Assembly (NCBI GenBank): GCA_951640165.1
Contig: OX621264.1
Span: 811,001 to 875,000, forward strand
DNA: 64,000 nt
DNA from: Pseudoips prasinana
Lineage: Eukaryota > Arthropoda > Insecta > Lepidoptera > Nolidae
Reading direction: 5' to 3'
The notes under the pieces were generated by a model. The model was not told where the DNA came from. It saw only the letters and a list, made by a program, of their open reading frames with translations, and made no database searches. Position 1 is the stretch's first letter, and every line of letters starts with the position of its first letter. Below are positions 32,790-43,732 of this stretch, piece after piece. The translations under genes were made by a program, and so were the position numbers.

Positions 32790-35102
32790 ACTATTTGTAT
32801 GCGACGTGACACCTGGACCCGGATTTTCTGGAGGAGGTCGTGGACACCCTCTTCCCTAGGGTCCAGGACAGTCCCTCGGACTCTCCATCGCCGTCGCACC
32901 ATCATTGGGACGACCAGTTTGAGGTGAAGGAGGGGGAACTGGACCGAGCAGTACGCCGACTTGCACCCCGAAACACCGCCCCTGGCCCGGATGGGTTACC
33001 GGGCAGGGCGTGGGTTTGCGCTCTGGCAGTCTTGGGGGATTGGTTGAGGCAACTATTTACCAGCTGCATCCGTAGTACCGTTTTCCCCACCTGCTGGTAA
33101 GAGGCCAGGCTAATGCTGTTGCACAAGCCGGGCAGAACCGCCGATTCTCCCTTAGCGTTCCGACCTATCTGCTTGCTGGATGAGGCGGGCAAGCTCTTTG
33201 AGCGTGTCATTGCCGCCCATCTCAGCGAGCATCGGTCGCGCGTTGGCCCCGACTTATCGGACTGTCTAACTGACAGTCCGATAAGGCTTCCGACAGGGAC
33301 GTTCCACGCTGGACGCAATTAAACGTGTCCGCGCCTTGTCGGAACACGCTGTTCAGGCGCGCGGGGTGGCGTTGGTGGTGAGTTTAGACATCGTCAACGC
33401 CTTCAACTCCGTCCCTCGGCGGGTTATAAGGGAGGCACTGATCCAACACAACGTACCTCCCTATCTGCGCAGCATAGCCGGGGGTATTTGGGCGACAGGA
33501 CGATCAAGTTCGTTGGTCGGAACGGGATTGAGATCCAGAGATTCCTCAGGGGTCCGTCTTGGGATCCCTGCTTTGGAGCCTCGCCTATGATGCGGTCCTG
33601 CAGACTGGTGTGAGCGTTGTCTGCTATGCAGACGACACGCTCATCATAACCCGGGTTTCCAGCGGGCAGCACAGCTCGCCGAACAACGAAGGCGCTGTGG
33701 TTCCACGGTTTACGCCGTAAGCTGTCCACCCAATATGACGTTGCACGTAAGTGACGCAGAGGTCAGGGTGGGGTGGTACATGAAGTACCTTGGCCTCACC
33801 CTAGACAGTCGATGGGGCTTCGAGAGGCACTTTGAGCGTCTGGCCCCCGAGTGCGCCGCGTAACCGGCGCTTTACACCGGCTGCTGCCAAATCTCGGGGG
33901 CCTCGGGAAGAAGTTCGCCGTCTCTACGGTGGTGTCGGGCGATCCATGGCCCTTTATGGGGCGCCCGTCTGGTCTGAACGCCTGATGGGTGCCTCCCTCA
34001 ATAGCCTGCAGCGTGTGGTGGCCATACGGATCACACGAGGATACCGTACGGTATCTTTCGAGGCGGCGACACTCCTGACGCGCCTCCCGCCATTTGATCT
34101 CCTGGCGGCAGTTGACTCAGCGGTTTTCACCGAATTCCGCCAGGAGAACGGGACGGCGCCAGAACAGACCTTCATTGAATATAGGCTGGATGTCCACCGG
34201 CACGTACTAGTGCAGTGGCGCGCATGGCTAGAGCTACGTCTTAACACGCGCCAGCGTGCCGTCGGTGCCATCCTGCCACACCTCGAGGCCTGGGTGGGAA
34301 GGAGAGGTGGTTGCGTCACCTACAGACTGACTGAGATAGTCACCAAACATGGGTGTTTCGGTGTGTATCTGAACAGATAAGCCGAGAAGTGAAGAGCCGT
34401 AAGCGAACGACTTAGACTCTGCCCAGCACACTCTCGCTGAGTGCCCGGCCAGGGATGCCGAAAGGCGAGTCTTGTCGCAGAGATCAGACGGGATCTGTCT
34501 CCGCTGGCAATTGTAGGGGCGATGCTGGCGGGTGACTCCTCCGAGTAGGACGCCGTGGTCTCCTTTTGTGAGGCAGTCATGTTCAAAAAGGAGGCCGCCG
34601 AGCGGGAGCGGGAGAGAACTGATCCTGCTCGCAGACGGAGGAGGCGTCTTGGCGGCGGCGGCAGTCAGAGAAGTGTCCTCTACTGCCGCCACGTGCAAGC
34701 ATCTCCGGGAAGACAGCGATCGGTTTGTGGCGCAGTCGCTGTGCCGGACTGGCAGTAGTCGGCAATATGGGAGGGTATTCCAAAGCCACCCCAGGGTACG
34801 TGTCCCGAACAAAGATGATGCAGTCCATGAGGGGGGCCTGGTGACCTGTGGCACAGGTTTCGCAACCCATTTCAAGCACCAGTCCTTCACAAATGAAAAT
34901 GGTTTACAAAAATAAAATCTAGGACATGGCGCAAAAGGGGGGCACCGGAGCAGCTTACCCGCGTTCCCGGGGCTCCCCCCATTAAGCGCCAAGTGAAGTC
35001 CACGGCAGGTAGGTTTAGTCGGTGCGAATCCGACATACCCACCCGTAGACACTTTTTGCGGGTGGCATGCGTGGGCATCCCCTCTACCTTACCAAAAAAA
35101 AA
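32790..35102 (+). pseudogene. R1-like LINE reverse transcriptase, broken
   Basis: Blocks in successive frames read LDRAVRRLAPRNTAPGPDGL, FRPICLLDEAGKLFERVIAA, ALVVSLDIVNAFNSVPRRVI (motif A), a QGSVLG-like segment at 33552, and VCYADDTLII (catalytic YADD, about 33627). Then come GAPVWSERLMGASLNSLQRV and AIRITRGYRTVSFEAATLL, and a charged C-terminal region ending in an A-run at about 35093-35102. The GC content and wording fit the R1 clade. A 20-bp inverted micro-insertion at 33267-33285 breaks the frame. The 272-codon antisense ORF at 34234-35052 is a shadow. Confidence 0.82.
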
Positions 35103-35228
35103 ACTCGCTCACTTTGGGAGGTCCCTAAGTTGCAAAGACATACCTGTCTATAGAATAACAGCTGGGCCCGCGACATAATCCGCACATTTTATAATGACTC
35201 CGAAAATATTCTCTGCAAACTTATACAA

Positions 35229-35541
35229 TCTATACATATAATAAAATCGTGGGAAAGTCAAAACTGTACATTGAATATTTTTTTTAAAGGATATTTGGGG
35301 CGTGATCTACAATTTATATCGAAGCCAAAGATATAGTTTGTAGAATTTTTGTCTGTTTGTCTGTATGTATGTCCGGGCTAAACTCAAAAAGTACTGCATG
35401 GATTTACTTCAAATTTTGCATGAATATTTCTAAGAGGACAGGTCAACATATAGGCTACATATTATCACGCTATCACCTACGGGGGAGGAGCTGTGATAAT
35501 TTATAAAATTTAACGCGGGTAAAACCGCGGGGCACAGCTAG
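35229..35541 (+). mobile_element. non-autonomous Helitron, family H1, complete
   Basis: A precedes TCTATACATA. The element ends with the stem 'cgcgggtaaaaccgcgg', then 'ggcacagCTAG', followed by T. The A|T insertion, lack of target duplication and 3' hairpin are Helitron features. It is 313 bp long and non-coding. Confidence 0.88.
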
Positions 35542-35860
35542 TATTCACATAAACCTTACATATTTCCATAAAAAACTTTCATCCCCATATGGAATAAACA
35601 GGCTAAAAATAAGTTTCAAACTTCTAGCTCTTAAAATGATTATACTTTCATACAACTTTTCACGCCATCTTTCAACCCCTTACAACCCTTTTTTCGGATA
35701 AAAGTAGCATATGACCTTTCTCAGGCTCTAGACTAACTGTGTACCAAATTTCATTTCAATCTGTTCAGTAGTTTTGGCGTGAAAGTGCGACAAACAGGCA
35801 GAGAGTCAGAGTTAATTTCGCATCTATAATTTTAATAAGGACACTTAACCCGGGCGCTCA
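35542..35860. repeat. dispersed repeat, class not set
   Basis: 'ccaaatttcatttcaatctg', 'ttcagtagttttggcgtgaa' and 'gacaaacaggcagagagtc' are stock phrases of short lepidopteran elements. Related wording appears at 48130-48215 and 54560-54640. Confidence 0.5.
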
Positions 35861-35880
35861 CAGACCGGTGACTGTCACGT

Positions 35881-36322
35881 GGGGGCTACCGGGTAAGTCA
35901 CCGAACATCGTTTTCGTTAATGGTGTTCAAATAAATAAAGGTTAAAAATGACTTAAACAAAATAGTTAAATCGGCTTCAACGTCGACAATCGATTCCGGA
36001 CCATTTATGACGTCACACGTTAAATCGTGTGCTCATGGAAGCCGATTTAACGATTGATTAAGTAATTTTAACCCTTATTTATTTGAACGCCATTTAAGAA
36101 ATCGACGTTTGGCGACTATAGTGATCGGCGGCGTTCAAATAAATAAAGGTTAAAAATTACTTAATCAATCGTTAAATCGGCTTCGAGCACGTGTGACGTC
36201 ATAAATAGTCCGGAATCCATTTTCAAGGTCGAATCCGATTTAACGATTGATTAAGTAATTTTTAACCTTTATTTATTTGAACGCCGATCACTATCCCGAT
36301 TTTCGGCGACTGGTAGCCCCCC
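35881..36322. mobile_element. double palindromic MITE, family P copies 3 and 4 fused
   Basis: The outer ends are 'gggggctaccgggtaagtca' and 'ggcgactggtagccccc'. Two complete palindromic cores follow each other, each with TGACGTCA (36008 and 36197), but they share one pair of outer ends. The junction near 36110-36130 lacks the 'ttagccggtagcccc' cap. Confidence 0.85.
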
Positions 36323-37019
36323 TGTCTATTAGCGCCTCACAAAAGTACATACTCTGTATTCATAGGCAACTCATACGCACTATAAGCTTTACGCTGGGAT
36401 TTGATCGCTAACCGCCCATTATTCTATCGAGAGTGCATACACTTTTACCTTGACACCGACTTTAGTTTCTATATAATAGGATTGGTCTATGTAGGTACCT
36501 ACTGAAGTGCCATCGACTGTTTCTAGTTTCGAAATATTTGTATAACACTGTATGGCATATACTTAAATGGTAACTTCAGTTAATTTACTACTAAAGTTAC
36601 AACACGGTTGCGTAACAAAAATAACTTAGTGTGCGATTTGCAATTGAAAAAAACACCTTTACATTTTGCCTTCCAAACATACATTCCTATACAATGGTAC
36701 CAAGTTACTCTTTAGAATAAAAATAATAACGACCCGATCGCATTAAGTAGAGTATTGCATGTTTTCTAACAACTTGCAATTTGATAGCGATACTAAACGC
36801 GCAATGGATTGTGATAAATTGGTATGGTTAAGGTGAGAGGTAGTGAAGGCGCGGCAGGACCGGTTTCGCGCAAAGTCTGGCGGGAAAAGTATGCGTGGAA
36901 TGCGGCATCAACCTGTGCGTCCGAAATTAACTATAAGTTGTGGGCCATAGATAACATATATTTTATTGAACGGTTTGAATAAACGACATACAGTTCAAAC
37001 GATGGACAATTTAATTTTA

Positions 37020-37080
37020 AAGCTATGAGCTTCACACTTGATCTGCCCGATGAGCAGATCAAATATGAAGCTTATAGCTT
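37020..37080. repeat. 27-bp-arm hairpin
   Basis: The arms 'aagctatgagcttcacactt' + 'gatctgc' and their inverse, ending 'gaagcttatagctt', pair with a few mismatches around a loop of about 7 nt. I saw no second copy. It may be a fold-back remnant. Confidence 0.7.
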
Positions 37081-37979
37081 ATAAGCTAGAGTTTAAAGTT
37101 AAGAACGGATATAATTTGACTTTCATTTATATTTATATTTACGATTTTTTCATTTCTACATTTTCATTAGATCAGAACTTTAGGTCATCATGCGATGAAC
37201 ATATACATAACAAATTATACTAATTTAATCCCTACTAATACCGGTGCGCAATAGAATTTCACAATACCGTCTCCAGTCACGTCCGTAACTCCATATCTTG
37301 GTAGTCAAGACAGTAGAGAGACTACATTCTATACTGCCATGCTACTATTATAGCTAGTTTATTCTACAATCGGCCAACTCGACGCTTTAACTGCACTCTG
37401 ATCAAACTCACTTCGTCACCTAAATCGCTTAAGCGTTCAGGTAATCATTTACTTTTGCATCATGGATTCAACTGTCAGTCAAGGTATAACGATGTTTTTA
37501 CAGAACAAAACAAAAATAGCTGTAGGTACTCATTCTTAAAACTGATTGGATAATTAGCCAGTTATGTGTGAAGATAGCTCCAGCTGCGAGTGCAGATATA
37601 ATCTCTAAACTTAAGATGCGTAGAGACCAATCTATAAAGTTAAAAGATACCTAATGATAAATAATATAGGTGGTTCCCCTTAAAAAATCAAACACTAATG
37701 AGCACCTAATGAATTTCTCTAATAAATATGGGCCGATGCCGTTTTTGCAACTATAGATATCTCTTCATTTGAAAAATCTATCAATTAATTTTTATTTCTA
37801 TCATAGTGAGGTTGAATACTGTGACCATAAAATATTACATGACTACCACGTATACTTCGTTTCGGACCATTTGAACACGTTATAAAACGAAACGAGTGAA
37901 CATGGTTGCGAGCGAAAGGCTTCAATACAAACTGTCAAACTCAACTTTGTTGAAACTTAAAATGCCGACTTACTTTTAC

Positions 37980-38179
37980 AAATAAAAACTTTATTTACAA
38001 TCAAAACTTGTAACTCGTGCCTTATACATAATTTTAAGAGTGTTATTTAAATGTTTTAAGTGTTATTCGTGTTGTATTAAGTGTTTTAAATTGTGTTGTG
38101 AGTGGGTCAATTTTTCGTGGATTTTACATACTTTACTCGGATTTTTGGCTGAGGAAGACGTGATTTCGCCCTATATAAG
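37980..38179 (+). other. tentative non-coding first exon
   Basis: The stretch with repeated 'aagtgtt' phrases and 'gtgttgtgagtgggtcaa', ending at a donor-like 'tataag|gtaaatat' (38180), resembles an insect 5' UTR exon. There is no ATG-led frame. This is weak evidence from style and one splice-like site. Confidence 0.2.
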
Positions 38180-39034
38180 GTAAATATTTCTTATTATTAG
38201 CTAATGAACTAGGTTTCAAGCTTATATTGCCAATATTACTCGTTATTTCTTTATTAAATAGATACGAAAGGAAAGTAGAACGTACACGCGGCATTTTTTT
38301 TTTAACGCAAAAGTAAACATTGAGGTCTCTGTGCAGGATTGAAACCTGTTTGATGATTTTAAGCGGGAAAAAAAGGTGGAATCATTAAGTTTTATTCAAA
38401 TTCATCATAATAATATCTTTCAAGTTCCAATTAAGCACGATGGAGGAATTTTAGACGCCCACGTAAACTTTTGGTGCTTCGCCGGCGTCCGACGATTTTA
38501 TTGACCAAATTGGTAGACAACCGTTATTTTTATGTCATGTTTTGACCTTTATCTACATAGATTTCTTGGATAGCTTACTTTCATATAGTTATATACCTAT
38601 TTATTTTAAAACACAGGAAAAGTGTAAGTCGGAAATTCCGTAGGTACCGTTTTGTATACTTAACTCTAAACAAATTATCTAAAATACACACCAATATATG
38701 GTGTAAGTATCTAAAACATACATTTTATAATCTGATTAGAAATTAATTCATAGGTGACCTCAAAAGCAACGTCTTGAATAAATAATCATAGACTTAAGCA
38801 CAGAATCCTACAAAATGATGCTACATATTAACACAAAGCCAACTCTTTATAGTACACTAGAAATTCCAACATAAAGTCTATACATAAAGGCTACTAAAAT
38901 TAGTTCCTGACCGGTTGTGATAGAAGAGACGAGTAACATTGAATTAGCAGTATAATTTGTAATAAATTACATATAGCTGTATTTACTTCAAGAAGGTCAT
39001 ACACCAACACTTTCTTCAAGAACGTATATTAGTT

Positions 39035-39220
39035 TATACTACCTATGCCCCATGGCTTTACCTGCTTTAAATTATAGCCTATGTGTTAATCTAGGGTGTC
39101 AGCTAACTCATCCATACCAAATTTTATTGAAATTGCTGCAGCCATTTAGACGTGAAGAAGTAACAAACATACACACTCACAAACTTTCGCCTTTATACTT
39201 TTAGTGTGATTATGTATATT
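39035..39220 (-). mobile_element. Helitron-like fragment, family H2
   Basis: The wording 'tgtgttaatctagggtgtca', 'ccaaattttattgaaattgc' and 'gaagtaacaaacatacacac' matches the complete - strand Helitron at 48049-48218. The terminal CTAG is lost. Confidence 0.65.
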
Positions 39221-39302
39221 CAGTTTAAAAGAAATAATAAAAAAAAATTGTAAAGAATTATTTGATGCAAAATAAAATAATTCTTACAATATTTTAGTAC
39301 TG

Positions 39303-39509
39303 CTAAATAATTATTATTATGTCAATTGCCTTGTTGGTCTGCAACTTTGCTGGTTGGTATTCAAGTGCAGATAATGAAGCCAATCCCAGTGCAAATGTTT
39401 TGAGTTTTGAGTTTAATTGTTCATGACAGAACCATAATCCATACACATATTCTAATAAGTTCATATATTGCATTGTTTTCTGACAAGCACTTTCTATAGT
39501 CAAAACCAT
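39303..39509 (-). CDS. 68-codon ORF of unknown origin
   Basis: The ORF begins MVLTIESACQKTMQYMNLLE and includes GLWFCHEQLNSKLKTFALG, followed by ALEYQPAKLQTNKAID and a run of Ile from a microsatellite-like end. The amino-acid make-up is protein-like and it lies in repeat-poor DNA. I recognise no family, splice sites or polyadenylation signal. It could be a retrocopy fragment, an exon, or chance. Confidence 0.2.
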   Translation of the reverse strand: MVLTIESACQKTMQYMNLLEYVYGLWFCHEQLNSKLKTFALGLASLSALEYQPAKLQTNKAIDIIIII

Positions 39510-40034
39510 TTTAATTTTTGAAGTAAAATATCTTTAAGCACACTGTACAGTACTTGGGGAGTAACTGATGAAAGTGTAATGAGAGTGTTACAAAAAGTGT
39601 ATTTGGGCAAGGCAAATGGAAGTTGATAGGGTGATAGATCGCTTTCTATCTCCACCTATGTATACAGGATTATCCTAAACGCTTCAGATGGCATGACATC
39701 CTGAAGCTTAAAGAGAGGGTGTAGCTTCACTTACACAGGAGTAGTGTTCTCATTGGAGTGCACACTCAGCACGCCAATAATCTACAACTCATCTGCTCAA
39801 AGTCCTAGGACTGATTGCAGATCATATAACGAAAATAAAAACCTACGTATATATCTCCCTCTCAGTTATGTTTATTATATTACTGTATGGGCAAGAGCAA
39901 AAGGTGTTAGGATACATTTCTTTCTCTCTGAGCTCAGTTGTTTAACATCGCCGATCACTATGGACCAGTGAGTGCATCTATCTGTTGAAAAACAAAATCA
40001 AAGTATTTTTAATGCTATTATTTTAGCAGCACTA

Positions 40035-40276
40035 AGGCTGAGATCTATAGAGTGTACTTAGACTTTGCTCAAACTTTACTTATGTAAAACTTTGCTAAGT
40101 GTATGCTAAGCTTATACTTTGATTTGGTATTTATAGACTTTTTGAAGTAAAGATTTTGCTTAGCATGAGCTAAGACAGACAAAGTCAAAACATTAATTGT
40201 TATTACGTTACATGCATTAACTTCTGTCTAAGTAAAGTCTGAGCAAAGTCTAAGTACGCTCTATAGATCTCAGCCT
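40035..40276. mobile_element. 242-bp MITE with 48-bp inverted repeats
   Basis: The ends are 'aggctgagatctatagagtg' and 'ctctatagatctcagcct'. The arms extend through 'acttagactttgctcaaact'. It is non-coding. The possible target duplication is only a few bases. Confidence 0.85.
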
Positions 40277-40284
40277 AACTTTCT

Positions 40285-40395
40285 GTGAACTAAGAGCATC
40301 ATCCTGCAAATGTTGACCATAATTTTTGGGGGATTCTGTTGTCCAGCAGTGGACATCATTTAACTCACATGGTGCTGATGATCATGATATATAAA
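40285..40395 (+). mobile_element. RTE-like tail fragment
   Basis: 'ttctgttgtccagcagtgga' and a following GATGATCATGAT-like end match the RTE 3' ends elsewhere. A related copy is at 52960-53085. Confidence 0.55.
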
Positions 40396-40633
40396 TATTG
40401 ACCTAAAATGGTAAGACAGGCCTTGTTCCAGCTGTGACACATAGATAATAATATCTTAATATAACTAAAGAGGAATTTCCATATCTCTGAATAACACTAC
40501 CATTCATTACAATTGATTGTATGCAACATAATTAGCCAATAAATTATCATTACTAAAACATAACTCTTTGTTCTATTATGAACAATAAATTTATCTTATC
40601 TGTAGTTAGGGTTGCCATTTCATGGACAATAAT

Positions 40634-40692
40634 TTCAGCAAGGAGCCAAGAATAGATGGTGGTAGCCAACCGCCATCTATTCTTGACTCCAC
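40634..40692. repeat. hairpin with about 17-bp arms
   Basis: 'caagaatagatgg' and 'ccatctattcttg' with extra flanking pairs form a stem around a 13-nt loop. The DNA just right of it ('gtgagacagcctcat') recurs at 41245-41265. Confidence 0.7.
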
Positions 40693-40844
40693 AGGCCTAA
40701 ATATGTTCAGGGTCCAGTTGCCTACTAACTCATTTACTTGTGAGACAGCCTCATGGGTATAGCATATGTGCAATTGTAGAAAATGCGGTCCTGACTTCCC
40801 TTTTAGAGTTTTTGAGAGGTAGGACATAACATTCATTCAGTCAA

Positions 40845-41190
40845 AGAGCAGCCCGACTGGGGAAGTATCTCCACCTTCATCATCATCATCATCTTGACCC
40901 ACCAATACGCCGGTGGGTCTGGTTTCCGCACTTAGTCCCGCATAGTACCTCCACCTTACAGAAGACATTCCTTAATAATAACATTAATAATTTTAATGTT
41001 GTATTTCCGGGTGTGAGTAAGGTCGCCAGAACTCATTGGGGTGGGGGGAAGGGTTAGCAACACTTGTTTGCTGTCTCTTAAAGGCCAGCAACGCACTTGC
41101 GATTCCTCCGGTATTGCCAGTGCACATGGGTGGTGGTGATCACTTACCATCAGGTGACCCACTTACTCGTTTGTCGTCCTTTGATTAAAA
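40845..41190 (-). mobile_element. repeat C, full copy, interrupted
   Basis: This is the inverse of 8648-8955, from 'gagcagcccgactgggg' to 'aggtgacccacttactcg'. A 68-bp LINE tail interrupts it at 40877-40944. Confidence 0.8.
40877..40944 (-). mobile_element. 68-bp LINE 3' tail inserted into repeat C
   Basis: On the - strand it reads 'gactaagtgcggaaacc...' and ends in (GAT)n, matching the 3' UTR of the LINE at 48870-49300. 'tatctccacctt' and 'tacctccacctt' flank it as a 12-bp target duplication. Confidence 0.7.
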
Positions 41191-41403
41191 AAAAACTATT
41201 CTACCATAGGGTCCAGAGGCCTACTAACCAATGTACCTGTGAGACAGCCTCATTAGATTAGCAGTAGCATGTAGCTACTGTATGTGTATTCATATCCCAG
41301 ACTTCCTGTAGAATAAATTCTCAGTCTCATGGGTAATGGTGTTACACCCTCTTGCCACAGATAAGTCAGTTGGCGGTCTGATACCTAACTTGTTTTTTTT
41401 TTA

Positions 41404-41583
41404 AGTTAACCCTGCACTAGGAAATCTAATCCCTGTGTCGCGGGGTACTTTACAAGACAGACAGACACAAATTATATCCAGACTCAGAACAACTATTCAG
41501 GGGTCACACAAATAGTTGTCCGGTGCGGAATGGAACCCGCGACACGGAGCGGCGAGGCGGTTTTCTTAGCCGCTGCGCCACAT
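41404..41583 (-). mobile_element. tRNA-derived SINE S3
   Basis: The - strand has a head 'tggcgcagcggctaagaaaa', box B-like 'gggttccattccg', then 'ggacaactatttgtgtgacc' and 'gtaaagtaccccgcgacac'. Parts occur at 41818-41945 and 58625-58755. Confidence 0.75.
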
Positions 41584-41817
41584 GAGCAGTTTTTCATCAC
41601 CTTTTCCTAATGAATATTAATATAATAATGGTAATAAGTGTAATAACTTAAATGTTTTCTGCAAAAACTTATTTTTACCAGAGGGCGCCCCATGTACTAA
41701 TTTTAAGATTAAAGTCCGATGATGATACTGTTTTTCGGACATTTTTGTGCAATTATTGCTCTACATACATCCAATTAATTGTTAGTGAGAGTCGTATTTT
41801 TAAGACGAATTACGACG

Positions 41818-41945
41818 TCATTGGGTACTTTACAAATAAAAATAACCAGAAAAGCTACTTATGGGTCATATAGTTGCCCTGTGCGGTAATCAAACCGGGA
41901 ACACGAAGTGGCGAGGCGACTGCCTTAAGAGCTGCACCACACTTA
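41818..41945 (-). mobile_element. SINE S3, degraded copy
   Basis: 'gtgtggtgcagctcttaagg'-like head and 'ggtttgattaccg' on the - strand, followed by a weak match to the S3 body. Confidence 0.55.
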
Positions 41946-42207
41946 GTCAATTCATCGATGTAAACAAATTCTAGAGCTGTGGTAACCCTAGTTGCATGTG
42001 TCCTCCATTTTATTGTTATCTGTGGTCTTCAAGAAAACAATGCTATCTTTATTGCAATGTTTTACACTGAATTAAAGTATTACAAGACTATTCTTTATTT
42101 ATAAATATAGCATGACACGTTTTTATTTATAAACATAAAATCCATGGACAGAACCCGACATCACATTAAAACATAAAAGGTGGCCAAGGTATGATATAAT
42201 AACAATA

Positions 42208-42295
42208 TCCTGGGACATTATTCACACATGGCCAGCGGATCCCAAACTAAGCAGTACTTATACTAGGAAACTATAACTGATATACTACTTTTGGG
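42208..42295 (-). mobile_element. SINE A fragment
   Basis: 'atatcctgggacattattca' to 'aactgatatactacttttg' matches the end of SINE A. The tRNA-like head is missing. Confidence 0.75.
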
Positions 42296-42899
42296 CGCGG
42301 ATGTAATAGCTTAGCGACCGCCAAAAATGCAGTTAAAGCAAGCTATGTTTCATGAAAATGCGTTCAGCCATTCATTAGTTACAGCTATTTTGCTAGTTGA
42401 AGTTGAAGGTGTTTAATATTTAGATAATTATGTACGACACCTACGTAGGTCAGATTATTTGTATCATAGATATAAGAAACATAGATTGGCTGGGGAAATA
42501 AGGCGTGACCTAAAATGAAAACACTTCACGAGTTTTACGCAGATAAGTAAAATATGTAGCAAATCAAAAATCAAATAAAATAATTATCAAATAGAATAAT
42601 TCAACTGTCACTTAAGCAACATCGTATTTGTAGTCTCTCGACAAAATATTATTGTTTGTGTGATAAAGTGATTAATTACAGTGAAAAGTGCTTGCGTTTT
42701 GGAGAAAAACAATCATACTGTGAAATGAACTATTTTTAACAGAGAATTTCACAGCATTTTAAATAGTTTAAACTGTGTTAAAAATCATATATCTGAAAAG
42801 TTGTGGGTGATCTGATATTTTAGTTACACGTACCTACAATAACAAGTTGTTTCGATAGTAATCTGTCATTAAGCAACTGTCAAGAAGTGGCATAGATAA

Positions 42900-43691
42900 T
42901 ATAGGGTGACCACTACTAAGGCTGGGTTGCCACATCAAAAATTATTTGCTGAACTGTGGGAAATTTTACTTAACATAGCGCAGTGTTTTAAATGTAACAC
43001 CATACCTGATGTGAAAAGTCCTAAAGTTATGTGTAAAGGATGCATGCGTGTAATATGTGTTAACTGTAGCGGGCTGTCTGCAACAGAATTGCGTGTTTTT
43101 GGGCTGCAGAAACCCAAACTGTCTTACCTTTGTGAAGAGTGCGAGGGGGGTCTAAGGCAGGTCCCAGAGCTACGTAAGTTAGTCACAGAACTTAAAAACC
43201 AAGTCGAAGAGCTCAAGTCAACCCAATCGCGAGCAATAAACCTAGACGCAGTAATAGATGAAATCGAAGAAAGAAAAAAGCGCAGTCGCAATATCATTGT
43301 CTATGGGATACCAGAATCAAAAGACATATCCCCGGAGGAAAGAAAGACACATGATCAATTCACTGTAGCCCAAGCTTTTATCCCACTCAGCGTACCGAAT
43401 GCAGAAATAATCACCACATACCGGCTTGGTAAACCTAACTCTGAAAGTCTCTCTAAACCCCGTCCAGTGAAAGTCATCCTTGGCAACAAAAAGGGTGCTA
43501 TAGAAATTTTAAAGAACAAGAGTAAGTTATCCAAATCAATTAGGATTTATTCAGACATGACGCTTTACCAACGGGATCAACTAAGGAAACTGCGAGAGGA
43601 ATTGGCCACAAGGACCGAAAATGGTGAGAAAAACCTTGTCATAAAATATATTAACAATAGTCCCAAAATTATTACAACAACAAAAAACTGA
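42900..43691 (+). CDS. LINE ORF1 with PHD-like zinc finger and coiled coil
   Basis: The frame is open from 42900. It shows a Cys-rich finger (CFKCNTIPDV, VMCKGCMRVICVNCSG, LSYLCEECEGG) like the PHD fingers of CR1/L2 ORF1 proteins. Next comes a coiled coil (RKLVTELKNQVEELKS), then an RNA-binding-like region (RSRNIIVYGIPESKDIS, PRPVKVILGNKKGAIEILKN, YQRDQLRKLREEL). It ends KIITTTKN. No ATG precedes the finger; the frame has only a GTG at 42906, and the first ATG (MCKGCM) lies inside the finger. Either the start codon is mutated, initiation is unusual, or the ORF begins by splicing. Confidence 0.8.
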   Translation, partial: YRVTTTKAGLPHQKLFAELWEILLNIAQCFKCNTIPDVKSPKVMCKGCMRVICVNCSGLSATELRVFGLQKPKLSYLCEECEGGLRQVPELRKLVTELKNQVEELKSTQSRAINLDAVIDEIEERKKRSRNIIVYGIPESKDISPEERKTHDQFTVAQAFIPLSVPNAEIITTYRLGKPNSESLSKPRPVKVILGNKKGAIEILKNKSKLSKSIRIYSDMTLYQRDQLRKLREELATRTENGEKNLVIKYINNSPKIITTTKN

Positions 43692-43732
43692 CCGCAACAA
43701 ATCTCACTGAACTCTGCATACTTTACACAAAC

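Larger units (their letters stand above)
36323..39034. other. repeat-poor stretch, no firm gene
   Basis: This is the quietest part of the window. I see no long coding frame. A hairpin (37020-37080) and a tentative non-coding exon (37980-38179) are listed separately. Confidence 0.5.

Noticed and set aside
34234..35052. 272-codon - strand ORF
   Set aside because: It is antisense to the R1-like LINE, whose coding words on the + strand explain the sequence. GC-rich DNA has few stops by chance.
42906..42908. GTG as the real ORF1 start codon
   Set aside because: GTG is not a usual eukaryotic start. I keep the start as unresolved rather than assign it.
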